Origin: Pseudomonas wayambapalatensis
GTDB taxonomy: Bacteria > Pseudomonadota > Gammaproteobacteria > Pseudomonadales > Pseudomonadaceae
Assembly (NCBI GenBank): GCA_014268975.2
Contig: CP077096.1
Span: 1,944,501 to 2,008,500, forward strand
Direction of reading: 5' to 3'
Length of the DNA stretch: 64,000 nucleotides
Below, in pieces: positions 55,568-64,000 of this stretch. The translations under genes and the position numbers were made by a program. Each line of letters starts with the position of its first letter. The first letter of the stretch is position 1. The notes under the pieces were generated by a model. It was not told the origin of the DNA. It was given only the letters and a program-made list of their open reading frames with translations, and ran no database searches.

Positions 55568-56107
55568 TCAGGTGAGGCTCAAGGGCAGCAACCGTGCGGT
55601 ATTGCGTGCATCCTCCAGCGCCCGGTGCTGTTGCCCGACGAACTGCATGCCGGCCAGTTGCAGTGCACCGTTCAGGCCGGTGGGACGCTGCAGGTGACGG
55701 GCCTTGGCGAAGCGCTGCTTGAGATTGATGTGCGGCAATTGCGCCAGCAGGCTGTTGACCTGGTGCTGCTGCCATTCCTGCAGCAACTGCTGGCGGTCGT
55801 AGTCGCCCCAACTGACCCAGGCCTGCAACTGCGCCCGATGATGGCCCAGCCAGCGTTCGAACTGCTCCCAGATCTCGGCGAACGACGCCGCGCTGTCGAT
55901 ACTGGCCTGGCCGATGTGCGTCAGCTCACGGCAGAAGGGTGTCAGTTGCGGACGCCGCCGCGGCTTGACGAAGCGCTGGAAGTGATCGACCTCGCGACCT
56001 TCGCGAGTGACCAGGCTTGCGCCGATTTCAATGATTTCCATCTCGGTGACCGGCCAGCCACCGTCGTCGGTGGTGGCTTCCAGGTCGATGACCAGCCAAT
56101 GGCCCAT
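55568..56107 (-). CDS. DEDDh-type 3'-5' exonuclease
   Basis: The 179-residue protein shows the exonuclease motifs: [13 protein letters not shown] (Asp-Glu), [10 protein letters not shown] (middle Asp) and [14 protein letters not shown] (His and Asp). It resembles the KapD/ERI-1-like group that trims nucleic-acid 3' ends. ATG 56107 follows GGGAG; the frame upstream to 56290 has no family similarity. The gap to ppnP is 74 bases. Confidence 0.88.
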   Translation of the reverse strand: MGHWLVIDLEATTDDGGWPVTEMEIIEIGASLVTREGREVDHFQRFVKPRRRPQLTPFCRELTHIGQASIDSAASFAEIWEQFERWLGHHRAQLQAWVSWGDYDRQQLLQEWQQHQVNSLLAQLPHINLKQRFAKARHLQRPTGLNGALQLAGMQFVGQQHRALEDARNTARLLPLSLT

Positions 56108-56303
56108 ACCAGGCTCCCTTGCAAGACGCTGTGGTCCGCGGCGTCGGACGAGAGAGCAGGGCCGCGGGCCCCTAGAGCGTAGCCAATCCAGAACCCTTAC
56201 GGCATCCCCTGGCAGAATGCCGCTATTTTGGCATAACCAGCGGTTGTGCCCTGACAGGAAAACGCCTAGCTTAGGCGCATCAAGGTCCAAACCCGTGATT
56301 TGA

Positions 56304-57113
56304 GTGCCTCACTTGACGCCACCGCCCGCCCTCAAGGCCCTGTCATCCCTGATGATGCTCGCTGCACTGTGGCTGGCCGGGCCGGCCTGTGCCGCCGACG
56401 TGGTGGAGGTGCGGATCGGGGCAGCGCATTTCCCGCCTTACACGGTGCGTCCGGAGCAGGGTGCCGATACAGGGTTGCTGCCGCAGTTCGCCGAGGCGCT
56501 GAACCAGCTCCAGGCTGGTTACCGTTTCGTTCTGGTGCCAACCTCGATCCCGCGCCGCTTCGGTGATTTCCAGCAAGCGCGCACCGACATGGCGATCTTC
56601 GAGAACCCGCAATGGGGTTGGCAGCAGATCCCGCACACGGCGGTCGACATGGGCCTGGAAGATGCCGAGATCTTCGTCGCCCATCGTCAGGCCGGGCGTG
56701 ACCAGCATTATTTCGATGACCTCAAAGGCAAGCGCCTGGCGTTGTTCAACGGCTATCACTACGCGTTTGCCGATTTCAATCCCGACCCCGAGTACCTGAA
56801 GAAGACCTTCCGGGCCATCCTCTCGTACTCCCACGACAGCAACCTGTCGATGGTGCAACGCGAGCGCGCGGACATTGCCCTGGTGACCCGCTCGTACCTG
56901 AGTGACTACCTCAAGCGCAACCCGACCAAGGACAGCGAGCTGCTGGCCTCGGAGCGGGTCGATCAGGTCTACCATCACTATGCACTGCTGCGCCCTGACG
57001 CGCCGATCCGCGCCGAAGCCTTCGCCCAGCTGATGCAGCGCCTGCGCGACAGCGGTGAGCTGGCGGCGCTTTTCGGCCCTTATCGGATCACCGTGCAAAC
57101 GCCGCGCAATTAA
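56304..57113 (+). CDS. Periplasmic solute-binding protein (type 3, amino-acid-like)
   Basis: The 269-residue protein has a signal peptide (LKALSSLMMLAALWLAG, cleavage near ACAA) and a bilobed binding fold of the extracellular solute-binding family 3 type (VRIGAAHFPPYTVRPEQG, LKGKRLALFNGYHYAF). No permease or ATPase genes are near, so it may act alone or with a distant transporter. GTG 56304 gives a normal signal peptide; ATG 56352 would remove its basic start. Confidence 0.82.
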   Translation: MPHLTPPPALKALSSLMMLAALWLAGPACAADVVEVRIGAAHFPPYTVRPEQGADTGLLPQFAEALNQLQAGYRFVLVPTSIPRRFGDFQQARTDMAIFENPQWGWQQIPHTAVDMGLEDAEIFVAHRQAGRDQHYFDDLKGKRLALFNGYHYAFADFNPDPEYLKKTFRAILSYSHDSNLSMVQRERADIALVTRSYLSDYLKRNPTKDSELLASERVDQVYHHYALLRPDAPIRAEAFAQLMQRLRDSGELAALFGPYRITVQTPRN

Positions 57114-57171
57114 ATTCCCGGGCGGCGATCACGTTCAGACACTTGAGTGTGATCCCATTTTTGCGTGAGCC

Positions 57172-58200
57172 ATGACCATGCCTTTCGATGCCGCTTCGAC
57201 GCCGCTTTCCCTTCCGCGATGGCACAGCCTGCAAGGCGACGAGACCGCTTCCCGGTTGAGTCTGACCCTGGAGGGCCGCCCGCTGATCCAGGTGCGCCTG
57301 GTGCCCGCCGACCCCGTGCAGGTTCACCTGGAAACCGTCTGCCCGGATCGCGGCGCCCAGGCCCTGTGGGCCGCCTGCTACTGGCTGCTGTCGCGCGATC
57401 CCGCCTGCCAGCGCCTGGCCTGGCATTTGCCGAAGACGCCAGCGTGGCTGCCGGCGCTGCTGGCGAGCGGCTTGCTGGTCGCCAGCGAGCAAGCGGACGT
57501 ATTGATCTGCGAGCGGGCGCTGTTCTGGCAGTTGCCGCAGCCCTGGCTTGGCGAGGTACAGAGCGGTGTCTACCCGCAGCAGATGCAGATCAGCAACGGC
57601 AAGCGCCATCCGCGCCGCGCGCCCAAGCCCCGGGGCGAGGTGTATCGCCGTTTCGATGCGCGCCTGGGGGCGTGGGTGTCGCTGCGCACCCTGGAAGTCG
57701 AGCAGGACCTCGCCCGCTTCAACCGTTGGCAGAACGAGCCGCGGGTCGCGCACTTCTGGCAGGAACAGGGCAGCCTGGAGCAGCACCGCGAATACCTGAG
57801 CAAGCTCGAGGCAGACCCGCACACCCTGACGCTCATCGGCTGTTTCGACGATGAGCCGTTCGCCTACTTCGAAGCCTATTGGGCCAAGGAAGACCGCATC
57901 GCGCCGTTCTATCCGGCCGATGACTACGACCGCGGTATCCACATGCTCGTGGGCGAACAGGCGCACCGTGGCCCGCACAAGGTGGCGAGCTGGATGTCGG
58001 CGCTGGTGCACTACCTGTTCCTCGACGACCCGCGCACCCAGCAGGTGGTCGCCGAGCCGCGCGCCGACAACGGCAAGATGATCGGCTACATGCACGATCA
58101 GTGCTTCCACTGCGAGAAAGAGTTCGATTTCCCGCACAAGCGGGCGGCGTTGATGATCCTGGGGCGTGAGCGCTTCTTCGATCGCTGCGCGCTGGTCTAG
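57172..58200 (+). CDS. Siderophore-type N-acetyltransferase (hydroxyornithine acetylase candidate)
   Basis: The 342-residue protein ends with a GNAT domain of the IucB/AlcB/RhbD type, with the conserved FAYFEAYWAKEDRI and GIHMLVGEQAHRGPH segments and VAEPRADNGKMIGYMHD. Such enzymes acetylate N-hydroxy-amines in siderophores. Its place beside pvdS and pvdL suggests acetylation of hydroxyornithine for a pyoverdine (PvdY(II)-like), which is inferred. ATG 57172 or 57178 may start it. It converges on pvdS. Confidence 0.82.
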   Translation: MTMPFDAASTPLSLPRWHSLQGDETASRLSLTLEGRPLIQVRLVPADPVQVHLETVCPDRGAQALWAACYWLLSRDPACQRLAWHLPKTPAWLPALLASGLLVASEQADVLICERALFWQLPQPWLGEVQSGVYPQQMQISNGKRHPRRAPKPRGEVYRRFDARLGAWVSLRTLEVEQDLARFNRWQNEPRVAHFWQEQGSLEQHREYLSKLEADPHTLTLIGCFDDEPFAYFEAYWAKEDRIAPFYPADDYDRGIHMLVGEQAHRGPHKVASWMSALVHYLFLDDPRTQQVVAEPRADNGKMIGYMHDQCFHCEKEFDFPHKRAALMILGRERFFDRCALV

Positions 58201-58281
58201 CGGCACGCAGGGCGTGGGCCGCTGGGCGGCCCGGCCACGCTGGGCAGGTGCTGTGCGCTGTGCGCGGTACCTGTGAGGCGG

Positions 58282-58815
58282 TCAGCCCTCGGCCTGGCGG
58301 CTGTTCTTGCGGCAGTGGATCAGCGCGTCGCGGATCATGAAGTTGACCAGCGTCGGCGAGACCCCGAGCTCCTTGGCGATGTCTTTTTGCGGCACGCCGT
58401 GCAGGCGGTACATCTCGAACGCGTAGCGCGTGCGCTGGGGCAGCTCGTTGAGCGCTTCGGCGATGTGTTCGAGGGTCGCAAGGTTGATGTGGGTGGATTC
58501 TGGCGAGGCATTCTGGATCACCACATTCATGCCTTCTTCCTCGCTACCCGAGTACTTCAGCTCCATCGCCTGCTTGCGGTAGTGATCGATGGCCAGGTTG
58601 CGCACGATCTGGAACAGATAGCTGAGCTGGGCCTTGAACGAGGACGTGATCTGCGGTGCGGAACCGAGCCGGAAGAAGGCATCCTGCACCACATCCTCGG
58701 CGCGCGACCGACAGCCCGTGATACGGGCGGCAATCTTGACGAGGATGCTGCGATTGTCGACGAACGCCTGGAGTAATGGTGAATCGCACTTACTTGTGGA
58801 TAGTTGTTCCGCCAT
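58282..58815 (-). CDS. pvdS: Pyoverdine ECF sigma factor PvdS
   Basis: PvdS directs transcription of pyoverdine genes under iron starvation. The 177-residue protein has sigma region 2 (GCRSRAEDVVQDAFFRL, YLFQIVRNLAIDHYRKQ) and region 4 (RYAFEMYRLHGVPQKDIAKE). It matches the P. aeruginosa PvdS sequence as I remember it over most of its length. ATG 58815 gives the conserved MAEQLSTSKCDSPLLQAF start. A Fur box lies upstream, and pvdL is divergent. Confidence 0.96.
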   Translation of the reverse strand: MAEQLSTSKCDSPLLQAFVDNRSILVKIAARITGCRSRAEDVVQDAFFRLGSAPQITSSFKAQLSYLFQIVRNLAIDHYRKQAMELKYSGSEEEGMNVVIQNASPESTHINLATLEHIAEALNELPQRTRYAFEMYRLHGVPQKDIAKELGVSPTLVNFMIRDALIHCRKNSRQAEG

Positions 58816-58890
58816 GGAAATCACCTTGTCTCTGTGGGGAAAGGGAGCACACCGTTTGGCGATGCTTCCTACGACGTGCGACAAACTATT

Positions 58891-58910
58891 CATAATGATA
58901 ATGATTGTCA
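58891..58910. promoter_or_regulatory. Fur box upstream of pvdS
   Basis: CATAATGATAATGATTGTCA closely resembles the consensus GATAATGATAATCATTATC. It lies 76 bases before the pvdS ATG, in the expected promoter. Iron-bound Fur should repress pvdS here. Confidence 0.9.
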
Positions 58911-59006
58911 AATACAGAAGTAAGTGAGTCTCTATTCGATTGCGGTCTAAGCTCCACCCCCTCCATGACCACTGTGTGAACGTCGTCCGCAGGCCAGCGA
59001 CGTTTC

Positions 59007-59030
59007 TAATTATTTCTCCGGCCCATCCGT
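59007..59030 (+). promoter_or_regulatory. Putative PvdS-dependent (iron starvation) promoter of pvdL
   Basis: TAATT at 59007-59011 and CGT at 59028-59030 are 16 bases apart, close to the PvdS pattern TAAAT-N16/17-CGT, with one base changed in the first element. It lies about 100 bases upstream of the pvdL ATG. Confidence 0.6.
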
Positions 59031-59132
59031 TCCCCTGTGTACATCCGGCCGCCGACTGCCGCCCGCCCTGCGTGCCTTGCGCACCTGGCCCGGCCCCGGC
59101 CCGACTTACCCAGACACTGGCAGGAACACTCC

Positions 59133-62100
59133 ATGACGGACGCCTTCGAACTCCCGCTCACGCTGGTCCAGGCCCTGGCGCAACGCGCCGCGGCGACCCC
59201 GGACCGGATCGCCTTGCGCTTTCTGGCCGACGATCCCCGCGAACAGGCGGTGCTCAGCTACCGCGAGCTGGACCAGCGCGCCCGTACCATCGCCGCCGCC
59301 CTGCAGGCCCGTGCCGCATTCGGCGACCGCGCGATCCTGCTGTTCCCCAGTGGTCCGGACTATGTTGCGGCGTTCTTCGGCTGCCTGTATGCCGGGGTGA
59401 TCGCAGTGCCGGCCTATCCGCCGGAGTCTTCGCGCCAACACCATCAGGAGCGCCTGCTGTCGATCATCGACGATGCCCAGCCGCGTCTGCTGCTGACGGT
59501 AGAAGCGCTTCATGACAGTTTGCAGGGCCTCGACGCCCTGGCGACGGACGCAGCCCCAGGCCTGCTGGCGGTGGACCGCCTGGCCCCGGAATTGGCCGAC
59601 GACTGGCGTGAGCCGGCGCTGGCCGGCGAGCACATCGCCTTCCTGCAGTACACCTCCGGCTCCACCGCACTGCCCAAGGGGGTGCAGGTCAGCCATGGCA
59701 ATCTGGTGGCTAATGAGCAGTTGATCCGCCAGGGCTTCGGCATCGACCTCAACCCCGACGACGTGATCGTCAGCTGGTTGCCGCTGTACCACGACATGGG
59801 CCTGATCGGCGGCTTGCTGCAACCGATCTTCAGCGGCGTGCCCTGTGTGCTGATGTCGCCGGGCTACTTCCTTGCCCGGCCCCTGCGTTGGTTGCAGGCG
59901 ATCAGCGAATACGGCGGCACCATCAGCGGCGGCCCGGATTTCGCCTATCGCCTGTGCAGCGAGCGGGTCAGCGAAGCGGCCTTGGCCGGGCTCGATCTGA
60001 GCCGCTGGCGCGTGGCCTACTCTGGTTCCGAGCCGATCCGCCAGGACAGCATCGAAACCTTCGCCAGCAAGTTCGCCGCCTGCGGCTTCCAGGCGAGCAG
60101 CTTCTTCGCCAGCTACGGGCTGGCCGAAGCCACGCTGTTCGTCAGCGGCAGCCGACGCGGCCAGGGCATCGGCGCGCTGGAGCTCGATGCCGAGGCCTTC
60201 GCCGCCAACCGCGCCGAGTCTGGCAAGGGCAGCGTGCTGATGAGCTGCGGCTATCCGCAGCCGGGCCATGCGGTACGTATCGTCGAACCGCAGCAACTCG
60301 CTGTGCTGGGCGATAACCGGGTGGGTGAAATCTGGGCCGGTGGCCCAAGCATTGCGCTGGGCTACTGGCGCAACCCCGAGGCCACGGCGCGTACCTTTGT
60401 CGAGATGGACGGCCAGACCTGGCTGCGTACCGGCGACCTGGGCTTCATGCGCGATGGCGAGGTGTTCGTCACCGGGCGGCTGAAGGACATGCTGATCGTG
60501 CGTGGCCAGAATCTCTATCCGCAGGATCTGGAGAAGACCCTCGAACGTGAGGTCGAGGTGTTGCGCAAGGGGCGCGTGGCGGTGTTCGCCGTGGACGACC
60601 GGGGCGAAGAGGGCATCGGCGTGGCGGTGGAAGTCAGCCGCAACGTGCAGAAGGCAATGCCCCCCGAGGCGCTGATCAAGACCCTGCGCCAGGTCATCGC
60701 CGACGCCTGCCGCCAGGCGCCGGCGGTGGTGTTGCTGCTCAATCCGGGGGCACTGCCCAAGACCTCCAGCGGCAAGCTGCAGCGCTCGGCTTGCCGCCTG
60801 CGCATGAACGACGGCAGCCTCGATTGCTACGCCCGCTTCCCGGCCGATGAAGCATCCGCCGAGCAAGGCACCTCAGGCGATGCCCTGCAGGCGCGCATCG
60901 CGACAGTGTGGCGCGAACTGCTCAAGGTGGAGGCGGTGGCGGCGGACGATCACTTCCTGCTGCTGGGCGGCAACTCCATCGCCGCCACCCAGGTCACCGC
61001 GCGGCTGTCCGACGAGCTGGGCATCACGCTCAGCCTGCGTACCTTGTTCGAGGCGCCGGTATTGGCCGACTACAGTGCCGCGGTGGCTTGCGTGCTGGAG
61101 CAGGGCGGGCAGGGCACCGGTGCCATCGCCACCCTCGACCGCGCCAAGGCATTGCCGCAGTCGCTGGCGCAGAACCGCCTGTGGTTGCTGTGGCAACTTG
61201 AGCCCCAGTCCGCTGCCTACAACATTCCAGCCGGCCTGCACCTGCGTGGCGAGTTGGACGAGGCGGCGCTGCAGGCGAGCTTCCAGGCGCTGGTCGAGCG
61301 CCACGAGTCCCTGCGCACCCGTTTCAGCGAAGTGGATGGCGAGGCCCTGCAGCATGTGCTGGCGCACGCCGAATTTACCTTGCAGCGTGCCGATCTCGAG
61401 GGGCTGGACGCCAGCGAGATCGCCAACCGTCGCGAACATGAGGCCCGCCAGCCGTTCGACTTGCGCGAGGGCCCGCTGCTGCGCGTGACCCTGGCACGCC
61501 TGGGCGATGAGGAGCACCAACTGTGGGTGACCCTGCATCACATCGTCGCCGACGGTTGGTCGCTGAATATCCTGCTCGAAGAGTTCGCCCGGCTCTACGC
61601 CGCACACTGCCAGGGCCAGCAGGCTAGCCTTGCGCCGCTGGCGCTGGGTTACGCCGACTACGGCACCTGGCAGCGCCAGTGGCTGGCAGAGGGCGAGGCT
61701 GCGCGCCAGTTGGAATACTGGACGGCGCAACTGGGCGACGACTTGCCGGTGCTCGACCTGTGCACCGACCATCCGCGCTCGGCACTGCGCGAGCAGCGTG
61801 CCGCGCGCCTGAACATGAAAGTGCCAGCCAAGCTCGGCGAAGCGCTCAAGGGACTGGCCCGTGACCAGCAGGTGAGCCTGTTCATGGTCCTGCTGGCGGG
61901 CTGGCAAGCCTTGCTGCAGCGATACAGCGGCCAGTCCGACATCCGCGTCGGCGTCCCCAACGCCAACCGCCCGCGCCTGGAGACACAGGCCATGGTCGGC
62001 TTCTTCATCAACACCCAGGTCATGCGTGCCGAGTTCGACGGCCGTACGCCGTTCGACCAGTTGCTGGCCCAGGTGCGCGAACGCACCCTTGGCGCCCAGG

Positions 62101-64000
62101 CGCACCAGGACCTGCCATTCGAACAACTGCTCGAAGCACTGCCACAGGCTCGCGAGCAGGGCCTGTTCCAGGTCATGTTCAACCACCAGCAGCGCGACCT
62201 GTCCGCGCTGCGCCGCCTGCCCGGGCTGCTTGCCGAAGAACTGCCCTGGCACAGCCGCGAGGCCAAGTTCGACCTGCAACTGCACAGTGAGGAAGATCAC
62301 CAGGGCCGGCTGACACTGGCCTTCGACTACGCCGCCGAGCTGTTCGAAGCCAGCACGGTCAAGCGTCTGGCCCAGCACCTGCTGGCGCTGCTCGAGCAGG
62401 TCTGCGCGCAGCCGCAACTGGCTGTGGGCGAGGTACAACTGCTGGATGAGCCAGCCCGCGCACAAATGCTCGCCTGGGGCCAGGCGCCGGTCGAGCCCGC
62501 CAAGACCTTGCTGGTCGAGCAGCTCAACGAACAGGCACGCCTGACACCGGAGCGCATCGCCCTGGTGTGGGAGGGCGGTCAGCTCGACTACGCCAGCCTG
62601 CACCAGCAGGCCAACCGTCTGGCCCACTACCTGCGTGACAAGGGTGTCGGCCCGGACACATGCGTGGCCATCGCTGTAGAACGCTCGCCGCAACTGCTGG
62701 TCGGCCTGCTGGCGATCCTCAAGGCGGGCGGCGCCTATGTGCCGCTGGACGTCGACTACCCGGCCGAACGCCTGGCCTACATGCTCGCCGACTGTGGCGC
62801 GGGCCTGCTGCTGAGCCAGAGCAACTTGCTCGAGCGTCTGCCCCAGGTCGAGGGCGTCAGTACCATCGCGCTGGACCAGTTGCACCTGGACACTTGGCCC
62901 AGCCAGGCCCCAGGCCTGCGCCTGGAAGGCGAGCACCTGGCCTATGTGATCTATACCTCCGGCTCCACCGGCCAGCCCAAGGGCGTGGGCAACACCCACG
63001 CGGCCCTGGCCGAACGCCTGCAATGGATGCAGGCCACCTATGCGCTGGACGAGCACGACGTGCTGATGCAGAAGGCACCGATCAGCTTCGACGTGTCGGT
63101 GTGGGAATGCTTCTGGCCGCTGGTCACCGGGTGCCGCCTGGTGCTGGCCGGCCCCGGTGAACATCGCGATCCACAGCGCATCGCCGCGCTGGTGCAGCAG
63201 CATGGGGTGACCACGCTGCACTTCGTGCCGCCGCTGTTGCAGGTGTTTGTCCAGGAGCCGCTGGCCGCGGGTTGCACCAGCCTGCGTCGGCTGTTCTCCG
63301 GTGGCGAGGCGTTGCCTGCCAGCCTGCGCGACCGAGCCCTGGCGTTGCTGCCCCAGGTGCAGTTGCACAACCGTTATGGCCCGACCGAGACCGCGATCAA
63401 CGTCACCCACTGGCACAGCCAGCGCGAGGATGGCGAGCGCTCGCCCATCGGCCGTCCGCTGGCCAATGTGCTGTGCCGTGTGCTGGATGATGAATTCGAA
63501 CTGACCGCACCGGGCGTGCCGGGCGAGCTGTGCCTCGGTGGCGCAGGCCTGGCCCGTGGCTACCTCGGGCGCCCGGGCCTGACCGCCGAGCGTTTCGTGC
63601 CGCAGCCCGATGGCGACGGCCAGCGTCTGTACCGCAGCGGCGACCGCGTGCGCTGGCTGGTGCACGACGGTGCGCTGGAATACCTCGGGCGCCTCGACCA
63701 GCAGGTCAAGGTGCGCGGCTTCCGCGTTGAGCCTGAAGAGGTCCAGGCGGTGCTGCTGGCCCAGCCAGGTGTCGAGCAGGCGCTGGTGCTGATCCACCGG
63801 GACGCCGTCGGCGCGCAGTTGGTCGGCTACTACAGCGGTGTCGAGCAGAGTGCCGCCTTGCTCGCTACCCTCGGCGCGCAACTGCCCGCCTACATGGTGC
63901 CAGCGCAGTTGGTTCACCTGGCGCAGATGCCACTGGGCCCGAGCGGCAAGGTCGATCGCAAGGCGTTGCCGACGCCGGTCTGGCAGCAACGCCAACACGT
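59133..64000 (+). CDS. pvdL: Pyoverdine chromophore peptide synthetase PvdL, N-terminal part
   Basis: The gene is open from ATG 59133 to the right edge (about 1,620 residues). Domains in order: a fatty-acyl-AMP ligase (about 1-575, with YTSGSTALPKG near 173), an acyl carrier domain (LLLGGNSIAATQ, phosphopantetheine Ser near 615), a condensation domain (HHIVADGW near 802, preceded by SLAQNRLWLLWQLEP) and an adenylation domain (YTSGSTGQPKG near 1275, YGPTETAIN, SGDRVRW) that reaches its C-terminal lobe at the edge. This acyl-ligase start is diagnostic of PvdL, which builds the acylated chromophore precursor. AGGA precedes the ATG. Confidence 0.95.
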   Translation, partial: MTDAFELPLTLVQALAQRAAATPDRIALRFLADDPREQAVLSYRELDQRARTIAAALQARAAFGDRAILLFPSGPDYVAAFFGCLYAGVIAVPAYPPESSRQHHQERLLSIIDDAQPRLLLTVEALHDSLQGLDALATDAAPGLLAVDRLAPELADDWREPALAGEHIAFLQYTSGSTALPKGVQVSHGNLVANEQLIRQGFGIDLNPDDVIVSWLPLYHDMGLIGGLLQPIFSGVPCVLMSPGYFLARPLRWLQAISEYGGTISGGPDFAYRLCSERVSEAALAGLDLSRWRVAYSGSEPIRQDSIETFASKFAACGFQASSFFASYGLAEATLFVSGSRRGQGIGALELDAEAFAANRAESGKGSVLMSCGYPQPGHAVRIVEPQQLAVLGDNRVGEIWAGGPSIALGYWRNPEATARTFVEMDGQTWLRTGDLGFMRDGEVFVTGRLKDMLIVRGQNLYPQDLEKTLEREVEVLRKGRVAVFAVDDRGEEGIGVAVEVSRNVQKAMPPEALIKTLRQVIADACRQAPAVVLLLNPGALPKTSSGKLQRSACRLRMNDGSLDCYARFPADEASAEQGTSGDALQARIATVWRELLKVEAVAADDHFLLLGGNSIAATQVTARLSDELGITLSLRTLFEAPVLADYSAAVACVLEQGGQGTGAIATLDRAKALPQSLAQNRLWLLWQLEPQSAAYNIPAGLHLRGELDEAALQASFQALVERHESLRTRFSEVDGEALQHVLAHAEFTLQRADLEGLDASEIANRREHEARQPFDLREGPLLRVTLARLGDEEHQLWVTLHHIVADGWSLNILLEEFARLYAAHCQGQQASLAPLALGYADYGTWQRQWLAEGEAARQLEYWTAQLGDDLPVLDLCTDHPRSALREQRAARLNMKVPAKLGEALKGLARDQQVSLFMVLLAGWQALLQRYSGQSDIRVGVPNANRPRLETQAMVGFFINTQVMRAEFDGRTPFDQLLAQVRERTLGAQAHQDLPFEQLLEALPQAREQGLFQVMFNHQQRDLSALRRLPGLLAEELPWHSREAKFDLQLHSEEDHQGRLTLAFDYAAELFEASTVKRLAQHLLALLEQVCAQPQLAVGEVQLLDEPARAQMLAWGQAPVEPAKTLLVEQLNEQARLTPERIALVWEGGQLDYASLHQQANRLAHYLRDKGVGPDTCVAIAVERSPQLLVGLLAILKAGGAYVPLDVDYPAERLAYMLADCGAGLLLSQSNLLERLPQVEGVSTIALDQLHLDTWPSQAPGLRLEGEHLAYVIYTSGSTGQPKGVGNTHAALAERLQWMQATYALDEHDVLMQKAPISFDVSVWECFWPLVTGCRLVLAGPGEHRDPQRIAALVQQHGVTTLHFVPPLLQVFVQEPLAAGCTSLRRLFSGGEALPASLRDRALALLPQVQLHNRYGPTETAINVTHWHSQREDGERSPIGRPLANVLCRVLDDEFELTAPGVPGELCLGGAGLARGYLGRPGLTAERFVPQPDGDGQRLYRSGDRVRWLVHDGALEYLGRLDQQVKVRGFRVEPEEVQAVLLAQPGVEQALVLIHRDAVGAQLVGYYSGVEQSAALLATLGAQLPAYMVPAQLVHLAQMPLGPSGKVDRKALPTPVWQQRQH

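Noticed and set aside
60873..63998. A 1,041-codon open frame on the minus strand
   Set aside because: It is antisense to pvdL, whose sense frame carries all the NRPS motifs. The antisense translation has no recognisable family.

Overview
The window is a Pseudomonas chromosome segment, most likely from the P. putida / P. entomophila group. It carries polar-flagellum chemotaxis genes, a System I cytochrome c maturation operon, two tandem cbb3 oxidase operons with ccoGHIS and anr, and the pyoverdine genes pvdS and pvdL, in the order I remember from P. putida genomes. The assignment rests on remembered protein sequences and gene order, because no database could be searched.

Layout. (1) 2-10171, + strand: end of fleN, fliA, cheY, cheZ, cheA, cheB, motC, motD, a parC/parP pair, cheW and a DUF2802 gene, mostly touching or overlapping. 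A bidirectional hairpin at 10177-10206 closes the block. (2) 10211-13500, - strand: a toxin gene with a C-terminal TcdA/TcdB-type glycosyltransferase domain, and behind it the broken remnant of a paralogous toxin. Together they sit between the DUF2802 gene and an flhB-like/fliK pair (13502-15399). (3) 15638-22542, + strand: ccmABCDEFGHI, then a lipoprotein gene. (4) 23084-33909: mixed metabolic and unknown genes, including a 2-hydroxyacid dehydrogenase, a PhzF protein, a GFA enzyme, an FKBP isomerase, a racemase with an NCS1 transporter, an Lrp regulator divergent from an EamA exporter, a methyltransferase, apt, and several genes of unknown function.

(5) 34033-54425, - strand: the low-oxygen respiration block, with anr, hemN (behind an Anr box), a SafE-like protein, ccoS, ccoI, ccoH, ccoG and two complete ccoNOQP operons. 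The operons are separated by a four-gene type VI secretion cargo cassette (45985-51004): a VgrG stub, a DUF4123 adaptor, a VasX/BTH_I2691-type effector and a DUF6708 membrane protein. (6) 54475-58200: an alpha/beta hydrolase, ppnP, a DEDDh exonuclease, a periplasmic binding protein and a siderophore-type acetyltransferase. (7) 58282-64000: pvdS on the - strand behind a Fur box, divergent from pvdL, which runs off the window.

How the parts fit. The ccm operon makes the c-type cytochromes that CcoO and CcoP need; ccoGHIS supply copper and assembly; Anr switches on hemN and the distal cco operon through TTGAC-N4-ATCAA sites. ParC and ParP should place the CheA/CheW array at the flagellated pole. 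PvdS, controlled by Fur, should drive pvdL from a PvdS-type promoter at 59007-59030. Overlaid on this core are two toxin modules: the glycosyltransferase toxin, probably aimed at eukaryotic hosts because no immunity gene is next to it, and the type VI cassette, probably aimed at competing bacteria. REP-type palindromes are scattered in the gaps. No rRNA, tRNA, CRISPR array or insertion sequence was seen.
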